A program made the position numbers and the translations under genes. Source: WLWS01 sp965243105 (GTDB lineage Bacteria; Pseudomonadota; Gammaproteobacteria; Eutrophobiales; Eutrophobiaceae). Taken from it: a stretch of DNA of 64,000 bases. Every line of letters starts with the position of its first letter. Position 1 is the first letter of the stretch. Under the pieces are notes generated by a model. The model did not search any database. It saw only the letters and a program-made list of their open reading frames with translations, and was not told the origin of the DNA. Shown here one piece after another: positions 16,135 through 24,719 of this stretch. The stretch spans positions 1,798,001-1,862,000 of the forward strand of contig CBDEUC010000003.1 of NCBI GenBank assembly GCA_965243105.1. The letters are read 5' to 3'.

Positions 16135-17307
16135 ATGGTAAGTGAGCTTCCCGTTCCCGACGCGGAGGCCCTGTCCCATAGCCGCGCACTTTCTGAAAGA
16201 ATCACAGGAGAAATCCAGCGAAACGGAGGCGCCATTGATTTTTCGCGCTTCATGGAGCTTGCCCTGTACGAGCCAGGCCTCGGCTACTACAGTGCCGGTG
16301 CCAGTAAAATAGGCGCCGAGGGCGATTTCATCACGGCCCCGGAAGTGTCGAGCCTGTTCTCCTCCTGCCTTGCGAGGCAGTGTCTTGAAATCATCGAGAA
16401 TCCTGCAACTTCCCGCATCATGGAAATCGGTGCGGGCAGGGGAGTCATGGCCTGCGATGTCTTGCTGGAACTCGAACGTCTTCAATGCCTGCCGGAAAAA
16501 TACCTGGTGCTGGAAACCAGCGCCGATCTCAGGGCTCGACAGCAGCAGCTGATGCAGCAGCGTATTCCGGCTTTGCTCTCCCGGGTTGAATGGCTCGACA
16601 GCCTGCCCGCAGAGTTCAGCGGTGTGATCCTGGCAAACGAAGTACTGGACGCCTTGCCTGCAAGGCGCTTCGTCGTCAACGGCGAGACAATAAGCGAGCT
16701 TTCAGTGTGTTCCGCCGCGCAGGGCTTTGATTGGTGCGAAACTGCTGCAGGTGAAACCCTGCTCTTAGAGCTAAGCAGGATTACCCGGGCACTTAAAGCA
16801 CAATTAGCCGGGGGCTATCGCTCGGAGATCAACCTCGCCCTCAGACCCTGGTTGAACTCCCTGTCGGATTGCCTGCTCGAGGGTCTTCTGCTGTTTATCG
16901 ATTATGGTTATCCAAGGCACGAGTACTACCATGAGCAGCGCCGGGACGGGACCCTGTTATGTCACTACCGCCACCGTGCCCACGGCGATCCTTTTTTATA
17001 CCCGGGATTACAGGACATTACTACCTCGGTTGACTTTACCGCCGTGGCAGAAGCCGCGGTAGATGCTGGTCTTGAAGTAAAGGGATTTACCACCCAGGCT
17101 TTCTTCCTGCTTGGCTGTGGGTTGGAGAAAATCATGCAGGACCGTACCGGGGACTCAGAACAGCAGCGCGTGGAGCTTGCCAGGCAGGTCAAGTTACTGA
17201 CACTGCCCGCGGAAATGGGAGAGAAGTTCAAGGTCATGGGCCTTGCCAGGGGTGTGGAGCGGACATTGAGCGGCTTTTCCATTGTCGACCATCGCCATCG
17301 CTTATGA
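16135..17307 (+). CDS. SAM-dependent methyltransferase, MidA/NDUFAF7-like (PF02636)
   Basis: A protein of about 390 residues. FMELALYEPGLGYYS, EGDFITAPEVSSLF, IMEIGAGRGVMACDVL and ILANEVLDALPARRF are the conserved blocks of the MidA family, of which the mitochondrial member methylates an arginine of complex I. IMEIGAGRG is the SAM-binding loop. A TTG start at 16114 would add seven residues; the ATG at 16135 is the conservative choice. The stop overlaps the next gene by 4 bp (ATGA), so a lipoprotein is co-translated. Confidence 0.87.
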   Translation: MVSELPVPDAEALSHSRALSERITGEIQRNGGAIDFSRFMELALYEPGLGYYSAGASKIGAEGDFITAPEVSSLFSSCLARQCLEIIENPATSRIMEIGAGRGVMACDVLLELERLQCLPEKYLVLETSADLRARQQQLMQQRIPALLSRVEWLDSLPAEFSGVILANEVLDALPARRFVVNGETISELSVCSAAQGFDWCETAAGETLLLELSRITRALKAQLAGGYRSEINLALRPWLNSLSDCLLEGLLLFIDYGYPRHEYYHEQRRDGTLLCHYRHRAHGDPFLYPGLQDITTSVDFTAVAEAAVDAGLEVKGFTTQAFFLLGCGLEKIMQDRTGDSEQQRVELARQVKLLTLPAEMGEKFKVMGLARGVERTLSGFSIVDHRHRL

Positions 17308-18032
17308 CAGGTCTGCCCGCCAGGCGTTCTTACTTGCTGTTGCTCAGCCTGGTATTGCTTGTTCCAGGCTGCAGTAGTAACAAGGTCCAGGTGGAAGATG
17401 GACCTGATACCCAGGACGTTAATTTCGACTCACTGATCAAGACTGACGTAGGCGTTGTCCTCGAAATCCACGTGAGGGAAGTTCGAAGCCTCATGCGTGA
17501 ATTGATGGGAAAGCTTTACAAGCGCAACCCGAGAGAACTGAAAAAATCCCTGTTTCCCACCGCCGAAGAAAATATCGATCGGCTTTTTGAGCAACGCCAT
17601 GGCTGGAATTTCCCGGAGCTCGATGGCAAGCGGGATATCGAAGCAATCAAGTTGACCTTTGATGAAGATTTCCAGGGTGATCGGGTTTTCGCATTTGTTT
17701 CCGGCCTGACATCCATGTTAATGGCTTCCTACAAGTACAAGCAGGAGTTCTATGTGCTGGACTCGGTGGATGCTCAACATCTATATAACAGTGCACGCAA
17801 TATTGAAATTGCGGTGTGGCGCCTTGGCCAGGAGCATGATAGTAACGGCGAGCTATTTCTCTACAGCAACTCTCTTCCCGGCGAAGTGACAAATCTCAGC
17901 TACGAGAGAATTTTTGGAAAACTCATCTCGCTGCAGGATACAATAGCGATAATAATAGCGGGGAAAACAAATCGTACCTTGATTAAGGTCGTGCAACGCA
18001 TGGTAACCGCGGTATTTTTGCCGGTCTTTTAA
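17304..18032 (+). CDS. Lipoprotein of unknown function
   Basis: A 242-residue protein with a basic N-terminus, hydrophobic core and lipobox LVPGC, with the lipid-bearing cysteine at 23. The mature part is helical (VREVRSLMRELMGKLYKRNPRELKK) and contains a conserved-looking block RQHGWNFPELDG-type (here QRHGWNFPELDGKRD). It is translated from the ATGA overlap with the MidA-like gene and ends 5 bp before uppP, so the three probably form one transcript. I recall similar uncharacterised lipoproteins in gammaproteobacteria but cannot give a role. Confidence 0.7.
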   Translation: MTGLPARRSYLLLLSLVLLVPGCSSNKVQVEDGPDTQDVNFDSLIKTDVGVVLEIHVREVRSLMRELMGKLYKRNPRELKKSLFPTAEENIDRLFEQRHGWNFPELDGKRDIEAIKLTFDEDFQGDRVFAFVSGLTSMLMASYKYKQEFYVLDSVDAQHLYNSARNIEIAVWRLGQEHDSNGELFLYSNSLPGEVTNLSYERIFGKLISLQDTIAIIIAGKTNRTLIKVVQRMVTAVFLPVF

Positions 18033-18037
18033 CCATC

Positions 18038-18829
18038 ATGGAAACTTTACATCTCATCATTCTCGGCTTGATACAGGGCTTAACAGAATTCCTGCCTGTA
18101 TCCAGCTCTGCCCACCTCATTTTATTTCCTGCATTAATGGGCTGGCAGGACCAGGGCATCGTATACGATGTGGCCGTGCATACCGGCAGTCTCGGCGCGG
18201 TCCTTTTGTACTTTCGAAGTGACATTGCGCTTATCCTGCAGGGCTTTGTCGCAAATTTTTCCGGCGCTGAAGAAAAGGACTGGACGCTGCTTCATATTGC
18301 TGTTGCCACGATCCCGGTGGGGCTTGCAGGTTTGCTGTTGCATGACATTATTTCCAGCTCGTTAAGAAGCCCCATGGTGATTGCCATGGCGTCGATATTT
18401 TTTGGGCTTGTGCTTTTCTGGGCGGACAAGAGCGGTGCGGGCACGCGCGGGCAAAAGGACATTGGTTTTCGTGATGCCATCATCATCGGCTGTGCCCAGG
18501 CAGTTGCGCTGATACCCGGTACATCGCGTTCCGGTATTACCATCACCGCGGGCCTGGTGCTGGGGCTTGATCCAGCGAGCGCCTCGCGCTTTTCCTTCCT
18601 GATGGCAGTGCCGGTAATCATCCTTGCTACGGGTCTCGAGTTGTACAAGCTGTCCTCTGCCACCGTAGAGTTTGATATTGTTCCACTGCTAAGCGTCATA
18701 GTTGTATCTTTCACCAGCGCCTGGCTGGCGATACATTACTTCCTGAAGCTTCTTGAACGCACGGGAATGTTGCCATACGTCATATACCGTGTGCTGCTTG
18801 GCCTGTTTCTAATCGGTATTTTCTGGTGA
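18038..18829 (+). CDS. uppP: Undecaprenyl-diphosphatase UppP (BacA)
   Basis: A 263-residue multi-pass membrane protein of normal length for the family. LTEFLPVSSSAHLILF near 15-30 and PGTSRSGITIT near 160-170 are the two catalytic signatures. The enzyme converts undecaprenyl diphosphate to the monophosphate lipid carrier at the outer face of the inner membrane for peptidoglycan and other wall polymers. Its last 21 bp overlap the tail of the convergent gene at 18809. Confidence 0.95.
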   Translation: METLHLIILGLIQGLTEFLPVSSSAHLILFPALMGWQDQGIVYDVAVHTGSLGAVLLYFRSDIALILQGFVANFSGAEEKDWTLLHIAVATIPVGLAGLLLHDIISSSLRSPMVIAMASIFFGLVLFWADKSGAGTRGQKDIGFRDAIIIGCAQAVALIPGTSRSGITITAGLVLGLDPASASRFSFLMAVPVIILATGLELYKLSSATVEFDIVPLLSVIVVSFTSAWLAIHYFLKLLERTGMLPYVIYRVLLGLFLIGIFW

Positions 18830-19318
18830 GCCGGACCTGTTTTTTCGATTACTGCCGATAAAGTGAGTGATGACCCGTCGATCGACGAATTCACATTCTT
18901 CAAGAACGTGTGCGTCACCTGATGGGATCGCCTTGAAAGACAGGTAAAGGAATTTTTCACCCAACAGCTTATGTACACGGCTTCTTACCAGGAAACGCAT
19001 GGTAAGCTCGTCAGTGGACAGGAGCAGGATTTCATCTTTTATTTCCCAGTGTCCCGTCGCATCTGTCGTTCGACGTTTCTCCCGCGGGAAAAAACTGGAG
19101 AGTCGAAAACGCTGATCTTTGTCGAGCAGTAATTCCTGGATACCGTCTACCGGGCATTTTGCCTCGAGATAATGACGGTCTTCACTTAAGGCAGGGCTAC
19201 TCGAGGTATCTTTACCGTTGGCCGCGACAGCAAGATACGGAAAAACCAGCAGCAGGGCGCAGAGCAGGCTTACCCTGCATGGGTAGCACAAAATGCCAGG
19301 TGCAAGCCTAACTGGCAT
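18809..19318 (-). CDS. Small exported protein of unknown function
   Basis: A 169-residue protein with an N-terminal hydrophobic segment (VSLLCALLLVFPYLAVAANG), probably a signal peptide cut near residue 33. The mature domain has the pattern of a lipocalin-like or copper-resistance-type small beta barrel (GIQELLLDKDQRFRL, GHWEIKDEILLLSTD). That reading is weak. It overlaps the end of cca by 11 bp and is the last gene of the slt-epimerase-cca unit. Confidence 0.6.
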   Translation of the reverse strand: MPVRLAPGILCYPCRVSLLCALLLVFPYLAVAANGKDTSSSPALSEDRHYLEAKCPVDGIQELLLDKDQRFRLSSFFPREKRRTTDATGHWEIKDEILLLSTDELTMRFLVRSRVHKLLGEKFLYLSFKAIPSGDAHVLEECEFVDRRVITHFIGSNRKNRSGSPENTD

Positions 19319-20519
19319 TCATTACGCCTGTCACGGCATCGATCCTTAATGCGCGGATCCTGTTGGCGATTTCCTTGCCCTCAAGGCCCTGCATATCCAC
19401 CTTGCCGGTATCAATTGCCGAGGCCTCCTGCAGGGCGCGCTCAAGAAAATCGGCCTGGGGATATTCCCTTTCTTCAAAACCCAGGCGTCCCCTGATGTCT
19501 GCCTTACAGGCCAGCAGGAACTGCCTGAACCTTTCCGGTTTTCGAAACGCATCCATCTCTTCCAGTTTCCTGATAATGGTATCGGCGCGCATTTCCAGGG
19601 CGCGGTGGCAGTCCAGGTGATAGCGTGCCACGATACGTGCCAGTTCACGGTAGCGATTTGGAATACGAAAACGATCGCAGAGTTTCTCGATAATTTTTAC
19701 GCTACGCTCTTCGTGTCCGCGGTGACCGGGCAAATACTCGGCGGGGGTCGTCGCCTTTCCAAGATCGTGCATGAGTGCGGCAAACCGCACGGCGGTGTCA
19801 TCGGACAGCAGGCAGGCCTGGTCCAGCACCATGAGCGTGTGGACACCGCTGTCAATTTCCGGGTGGTACTTTTCCGGTTGCGGTACGCCAAAAAGACTGT
19901 CGATTTCCGGAAATAGTTTTCCCAGGGCGCCACATTCCCTCAAGACCTCAATAAAACGTCTCGGTGAACGAGACGCCAGTGCGCTTTCAAGTTCGCTCCA
20001 TATTCGTTCCGGCGCAAGATGTGAAAGCTCATCCGATCCACTGAGCTCCTTCATCAGGGTCATGGTTTCCCCGGCGACTTCAAAATCAAGGCGAGATGCA
20101 AATCGCGCCACGCGCAACACGCGCAATGGGTCTTCGACGAAGGCGTCGGACACGTGTCTTAGTATGCCGGCTTCAAGATCCTGCTGGCCATTGAATGGGT
20201 CAATGATACTACCATCTTCCTCGGCCATGGCATTGATGGTGAGATCCCTGCGTAAGAGATCCTGTTCCAGGGTGACTGAAACATCGGTATTGAAAACGAA
20301 TCCCCTGTAACCGGGCGCAGTCTTCCTTTCTGTCCTTGCAAGCGCATATTCTTCCTTGCTCTCGGGGTGAAGAAACACCGGGAAATCCTTTCCCACAGGC
20401 TTATAGCCCTTTTCGATCATTTCTTCGGGTGTGGCTCCTACAACAACCCAGTCCCGATCTTTGACCGGTATCCCAAGCAGTGAATCACGAACGGCACCAC
20501 CAACCTTGTATATTTTCAT
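19308..20519 (-). CDS. cca: CCA-adding tRNA nucleotidyltransferase with HD domain
   Basis: A 403-residue enzyme. VGGAVRDSLLG and DRDW (D21, D23) are the metal-binding nucleotidyltransferase head, RRDLTINAMA the neck motif, and the middle HxxxxALMHDLGK block is an HD phosphohydrolase domain as in the multifunctional enterobacterial protein. It repairs and completes the 3' CCA of tRNAs. It is 3 bp downstream of the epimerase gene. Confidence 0.95.
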   Translation of the reverse strand: MKIYKVGGAVRDSLLGIPVKDRDWVVVGATPEEMIEKGYKPVGKDFPVFLHPESKEEYALARTERKTAPGYRGFVFNTDVSVTLEQDLLRRDLTINAMAEEDGSIIDPFNGQQDLEAGILRHVSDAFVEDPLRVLRVARFASRLDFEVAGETMTLMKELSGSDELSHLAPERIWSELESALASRSPRRFIEVLRECGALGKLFPEIDSLFGVPQPEKYHPEIDSGVHTLMVLDQACLLSDDTAVRFAALMHDLGKATTPAEYLPGHRGHEERSVKIIEKLCDRFRIPNRYRELARIVARYHLDCHRALEMRADTIIRKLEEMDAFRKPERFRQFLLACKADIRGRLGFEEREYPQADFLERALQEASAIDTGKVDMQGLEGKEIANRIRALRIDAVTGVMNAS

Positions 20520-20522
20520 TAG

Positions 20523-21473
20523 CTAGCGCCGTCGAAACTCGTTGTAGCGTGCTCGTTGATTTACTGACTGCAGGTAGAAGGGCACCACGCCTTCAAGGGA
20601 CTGTGGATTAATGTCGAGTTCCAGCAGGTCATTTTTTTCACAAACACTGTCGACACTGGCAGAAAGAAAGTTATCCGTAGAAAACGGCTTGCCCGGGATG
20701 AAATCAAACACCATCGCCTGCAGGCGGGACAGCCCCTGGCTTAAAGGCAGGATCCTTGATCCTGAACGTATGCAGCTTGCCGTGTATTGCACCAGTTCCC
20801 TGAGGGTATAAGTTTTCGGCCCACAAAGGTTGTAAGTGCGCCCATAACTCTGACGTTCTTCCAGCACGCTAACGAAAGCCCGGGCGACATCTTCTACGTA
20901 TACCGGGGCAAACTTCGACGCAGGACAGGCCAGTGGAAAAAACACCGGGGAGAATTTCAAAAGGCCGGCAAAGCGGTTAAAAAAACTATCTTCCGGACCA
21001 AAGATAACCGAGGGTCGTAATACCGTTACATCAAGCCTGTCGTCATTGAGAAGCAGTTCCTCTGCCTGGCCCTTGCTGCGCAGGTAATAACTCGGGCCGG
21101 ATTCAGCATCGGCATTGAGTGCACTCATTTGCAGGAGTCGTCGAATACCATTTGCATGGCAGGCTTGAGCAATTTTTTCAGCCAGGTCAACATGGGCGTG
21201 TTGAAAGCCGAGACCTCGGCGACCTTTCTCATTGAGAATGCCTACAAGGTTGATTACAGCCTGGCAATCCTGCACGTGATGAGCGAGACGTTCCTTGTCG
21301 TGAATATCCGTTTCAACAAGATCAACACCGGGCAGGAGAATCAGCTTGCGCCGATTCGCTTCCCTGTTCCGTGTCAAAATTTTAACTTTATAACCCGCGC
21401 TTGATAGCTGGTTGGCCAGGCTTCGTCCGACAAAACCGGTTCCGCCTGTAATACATATTCGCTTAATTTTCAT
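20523..21473 (-). CDS. NAD(P)-dependent epimerase/dehydratase, NDUFA9-like
   Basis: A 316-residue short-chain-dehydrogenase-like protein. ITGGTGFVGRSLANQL is the nucleotide-binding loop at the N-terminus; YYLRSKGQAEEL has the Y-x3-K motif, and LRPSVIFGPEDSFF is typical of the atypical group related to complex I assembly protein NDUFA9. Such bacterial members are often described as complex-I-associated, though a real role has not been shown here. It overlaps slt by 4 bp and precedes cca. Confidence 0.85.
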   Translation of the reverse strand: MKIKRICITGGTGFVGRSLANQLSSAGYKVKILTRNREANRRKLILLPGVDLVETDIHDKERLAHHVQDCQAVINLVGILNEKGRRGLGFQHAHVDLAEKIAQACHANGIRRLLQMSALNADAESGPSYYLRSKGQAEELLLNDDRLDVTVLRPSVIFGPEDSFFNRFAGLLKFSPVFFPLACPASKFAPVYVEDVARAFVSVLEERQSYGRTYNLCGPKTYTLRELVQYTASCIRSGSRILPLSQGLSRLQAMVFDFIPGKPFSTDNFLSASVDSVCEKNDLLELDINPQSLEGVVPFYLQSVNQRARYNEFRRR

Positions 21474-23485
21474 GCCTTGTTCACCGGGCAGGATTTACCT
21501 GCAACTATTTGCCTGTTTGGTTGGACCCTCGAAACCCTGTCTGCTATGGGTACGATTTCCCGTTCCAGTCGCCAGTCATAAACGCTGGCAAAGTAAAGTA
21601 TACGACGAACATATTTCCTTGTTTCGGTAAATGGAATCTGTTCGATCCAGACATCCGCCTCGAGGCAGCCGGTCTTTGGCAGCCAGCGCTTAACGTTGGT
21701 TGGCCCGGCATTGTAAGCCGCGGTTGCCAGCACTGCATTGTTATTGAATGAATCATACATGTGCTTGAGATAGGCGCTGCCGAGTCGAATGTTGACGTTT
21801 TCCGTCAACAGTTTCTTTGTATCATAGTTTCTCAGCCCGATTCTTTTCGCGGTAATTTTTCCCGTTGCAGGCATGACCTGCATCAGGCCGAGGGCACCTG
21901 CCGGAGAGCGAACATCTTCAATAAAGGCACTTTCCGCTCGCGTCAGGGCAAACAGCCAGGCGATGTCGAGATCACGCATTTTTGAAAATTGCTGCATGCT
22001 CTTGTCAAAGGGCATGGGAAAACGTGTCACCAGGTCGTCGTATATTTTTGCCTTTGCCAGCGACAGGATTGCACGATCGTGCCAACCCCATTCGGCCGCG
22101 ATGATCGCGGCAATCTGGACCTGGTAGCTGGTCATCTGTTTAAGCGCATGATGCCATTCGCGCCTTGCGGAATAATGCGAACCGAGAAGGTAAAATTCCC
22201 TGGCTCTTTTTATTGCCGGAAGTTCGGAGATTTTCTGTCGCTCTTCCAGGTCTTCCGGCAGGGGACTGTGGTTAAACGTGTAATCAACACCGAGTCGATC
22301 GGCAGCAAGGAAACCATAGTAGTCCCTTTCCTTTGACAGCCATGTATAAATTTCCTCTGCTGAACTTGTGTCGCCACCCTGTTCAAGTGCCCTGGCCCGC
22401 CAGTAGTACCAGCGAAGTCGAATTTCTTCATCAACCGGTTCTTCCCGGGTCCACAGTTCTATCTGCGCCCAGTCGTGTTCTGCCAGTGCAGTGCGTAACC
22501 TCAGGTGCAGGGCCTGCTCGTCAATGCGCGAGTTATCGATGTTGTCCAGTAACTGTCTTGCGTCCTTGTGTTTCTTTCGTGCAGCCCGCATGGCGAGGAG
22601 ATACTCAAGTTCCGCTGTTTCAGCTTCGCTGAAACTATACCTGGGCTCGAGATCCTCCCAGCGGCCCAGTGCCCTGCTAATATTTTGCCTGAGCAGCCGA
22701 CGCATGCCGTAAAGCAGGATTTCCCGGGCTATCGCACTGTCTTCATATTTTGTTTTATACGTATGCTTCGATGGGTTGTGGTGCATAGCAACCCATCTCT
22801 CTGCCCACTGGCGTCTCTCGCCTTCTAGCTTTCTTGACAGGAACGAGGCAAGACCTGTCTGCCCCTCGGCCATGGCCAGGCGTATACGCTGCCATACCAG
22901 CTCGTCATTCATCAGGTCGCTCTTGTACAGCAGGGTAAATGCCGGGTCACAGATTGGTGGTAGTGACTTACCGCTCAGCCAGGTGCTGCGAATATCCTCA
23001 AGCAGGTAGTTTTCCTTTTTTGCCCGCATGCGGGCAATGAGGTGATAGCACTTCAGCTCCTCGTCATCCTGGGGAACGTAGTGGTCGATGTAGGTGTTCC
23101 AATGGCCTCGTTTTGCCAGCAGCTTGAGCCATCGTTTTCGCAGGTCGCCGGCTGTCGGCAGGTCAGCGTGGTTCTCGAGAAAGTCGACTATTTCCCCTGT
23201 TTTGACTTTCCATAATCGCCTGGAAAGGTAGTGATACTGGAGGTAAGGGTAGAGTGGATAATCCACCAACTTTTCGGCCTTTTTTGAAAAGGTCTTGTAA
23301 TGTCCGGCTTCGAGGGATTTTTTTGCCGAGACATAATCCTTACGTTGTTGCGCAAGCTCATCAGCGGTGACTGGCGCCGGCCCGGCAAGGTACAGGGAAA
23401 ACAGCAGTAAAAGTAACGCGCGAATGTGCTTCACGATATTACGGACCGGGGCACAAGCAGAGGGATTTACCTGTCTTCTCGACAT
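21470..23485 (-). CDS. slt: Soluble lytic murein transglycosylase
   Basis: A 671-residue periplasmic enzyme with an N-terminal signal sequence (hydrophobic about 22-36, cleaved near TADE), a long helical superhelix ring and a C-terminal lysozyme-like domain. In that domain ALTRAESAF places catalytic Glu at 518, and GLMQVMPATGK at 533-543 is the conserved transglycosylase motif. It cleaves peptidoglycan between MurNAc and GlcNAc with anhydro-ring formation. It is the first gene of the minus-strand unit and divergent from the CULT gene. Confidence 0.93.
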   Translation of the reverse strand: MSRRQVNPSACAPVRNIVKHIRALLLLLFSLYLAGPAPVTADELAQQRKDYVSAKKSLEAGHYKTFSKKAEKLVDYPLYPYLQYHYLSRRLWKVKTGEIVDFLENHADLPTAGDLRKRWLKLLAKRGHWNTYIDHYVPQDDEELKCYHLIARMRAKKENYLLEDIRSTWLSGKSLPPICDPAFTLLYKSDLMNDELVWQRIRLAMAEGQTGLASFLSRKLEGERRQWAERWVAMHHNPSKHTYKTKYEDSAIAREILLYGMRRLLRQNISRALGRWEDLEPRYSFSEAETAELEYLLAMRAARKKHKDARQLLDNIDNSRIDEQALHLRLRTALAEHDWAQIELWTREEPVDEEIRLRWYYWRARALEQGGDTSSAEEIYTWLSKERDYYGFLAADRLGVDYTFNHSPLPEDLEERQKISELPAIKRAREFYLLGSHYSARREWHHALKQMTSYQVQIAAIIAAEWGWHDRAILSLAKAKIYDDLVTRFPMPFDKSMQQFSKMRDLDIAWLFALTRAESAFIEDVRSPAGALGLMQVMPATGKITAKRIGLRNYDTKKLLTENVNIRLGSAYLKHMYDSFNNNAVLATAAYNAGPTNVKRWLPKTGCLEADVWIEQIPFTETRKYVRRILYFASVYDWRLEREIVPIADRVSRVQPNRQIVAGKSCPVNKA

Positions 23486-23565
23486 GGAACGTCATTTTGC
23501 ATCAGTGACTGTGGTAATGAAAGTAATGGACACGGGTACGTGTATTATTGACTATAGTTAGTGCT

Positions 23566-24006
23566 ATGAACCCCATTTTAACGGCGAGTTCCACAACTGA
23601 CCTCATTCCCTGCCTCCTGCTCGACAGCGGCTCCACGACTCCTGGAAAAATCCCGGTACTTGAGCGCTCAACTACCGCGCGGCAGCAAAAAGACCGGGTA
23701 TATTGTGCCAGTTGCCGGCACCTGGTGACTGATCTGTCAGAGGAAATGGAAATGCAGGGGAAACATATCCATTTTCATACAAATCCACACGGTTTCGATT
23801 TTCGTTTCGCCTGCTATGGCAGGGCACCGGGATGTCGTGTGCTCGGCCCTGCGACGGCGGAGCACAGCTGGTTCCAGGGCTACAGCTGGCAGCTGGCGCT
23901 CTGCGGTGCCTGCGGTGAGCATCTTGGCTGGCGTTTCCAGGGAGAAAGTGCTTTCTTCGGTTTAATACTTGATCGTCTTGAACTTGAGCTTCCGGGTCAT
24001 ACATAA
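23566..24006 (+). CDS. Single-domain CULT (cereblon-like) protein
   Basis: A 146-residue protein. CASC (C47, C50) and CGAC (C113, C116) form the zinc knuckles, and EHSWFQGYSWQLALC with HLGWRF supplies three tryptophans at 102, 108 and 122. In human cereblon the pocket tryptophans W380, W386 and W400 have the same 6 and 14 spacing, the cysteines C391 and C394 fall at the same offsets, and H378 corresponds to H100. The protein therefore appears to be an intact ligand-binding CULT domain, which in bacteria binds uridine-like and cyclic imide ligands. There is no signal peptide. The ATG at 23566 is preferred over a TTG at 23548. Confidence 0.88.
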   Translation: MNPILTASSTTDLIPCLLLDSGSTTPGKIPVLERSTTARQQKDRVYCASCRHLVTDLSEEMEMQGKHIHFHTNPHGFDFRFACYGRAPGCRVLGPATAEHSWFQGYSWQLALCGACGEHLGWRFQGESAFFGLILDRLELELPGHT

Positions 24007-24014
24007 TCAGCTGC

Positions 24015-24431
24015 ATGGTTGTACAGGACTCATTCATCATTGCCACGAGTGGCAGGGGCACCGTCGAAGTCACGGCGAAGGTCAATAGCATTGTCCAGGG
24101 CAGTGGGATCGACACGGGTATATGCAACGTTTTTATACATCATACCAGTGCATCGCTTATCCTGTGTGAAAACGCCGATCCCTCGGTACGGGTTGACCTT
24201 GAGAGCTGGATGGGCAGGCAGGTCAAAGACGGAGACCCCATGTTCATTCACACGGCTGAAGGAGAGGATGACATGTCAGCTCATATCCGCAGTATTCTTA
24301 CTGACAGTGCTGTCACGTTACCCGTGAGCGAAGGTCAATGCCTGCTTGGTACCTGGCAGGGGATTTACCTGTGGGAGCACCGCTACCAGGGTCATCAACG
24401 TCGATTAACAGTGACAATTTACGGAGAATAG
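24015..24431 (+). CDS. YjbQ family protein (UPF0047)
   Basis: A 138-residue protein with the conserved blocks FIHHTSASLILCENADP and LGTWQGIYLWEHR. The family has a compact beta-rich fold with a metal-binding histidine cluster, and some members substitute for thiamine phosphate synthase. The true reaction is unsettled. It begins 8 bp after the CULT gene and ends 2 bp before a DUF427 gene, so the three are probably one operon. Confidence 0.9.
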   Translation: MVVQDSFIIATSGRGTVEVTAKVNSIVQGSGIDTGICNVFIHHTSASLILCENADPSVRVDLESWMGRQVKDGDPMFIHTAEGEDDMSAHIRSILTDSAVTLPVSEGQCLLGTWQGIYLWEHRYQGHQRRLTVTIYGE

Positions 24432-24433
24432 TT

Positions 24434-24718
24434 ATGCCAAGAGCAAGCTGGGAAGGGGCTACCCTCGCAGAGACAGAAGAATACGAAGTCGTGGAAGGCA
24501 ACATCTACTTTCCACCCGGCAGCGTGAACATGGAATATTTTTCAGAGAGTGACAAGCACACCCATTGCCCGTGGAAAGGTGATGCCAGTTACTACAATAT
24601 CACGGTTGATGGAGAGCTTAACCCGAATGCCGCGTGGTATTACCCGGAGACCTTTGAAAAGGCCAATCACATCAAGGGCTATGTCGCGTTCTGGAACGGT
24701 GTAGAAGTCAGCGAGTAA
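24434..24718 (+). CDS. DUF427 family protein
   Basis: A 94-residue protein. HCPWKGDASYYN, WYYPETFEKANHIKGYVAFW and VEVSE are the core of DUF427 (PF04248), a small beta-tent-fold family that appears in many bacteria without known function. The ATG at 24434 begins right after the YjbQ stop. The frame upstream continues to 24338 but lies within YjbQ. Confidence 0.9.
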   Translation: MPRASWEGATLAETEEYEVVEGNIYFPPGSVNMEYFSESDKHTHCPWKGDASYYNITVDGELNPNAAWYYPETFEKANHIKGYVAFWNGVEVSE

Positions 24719-24719
24719 A

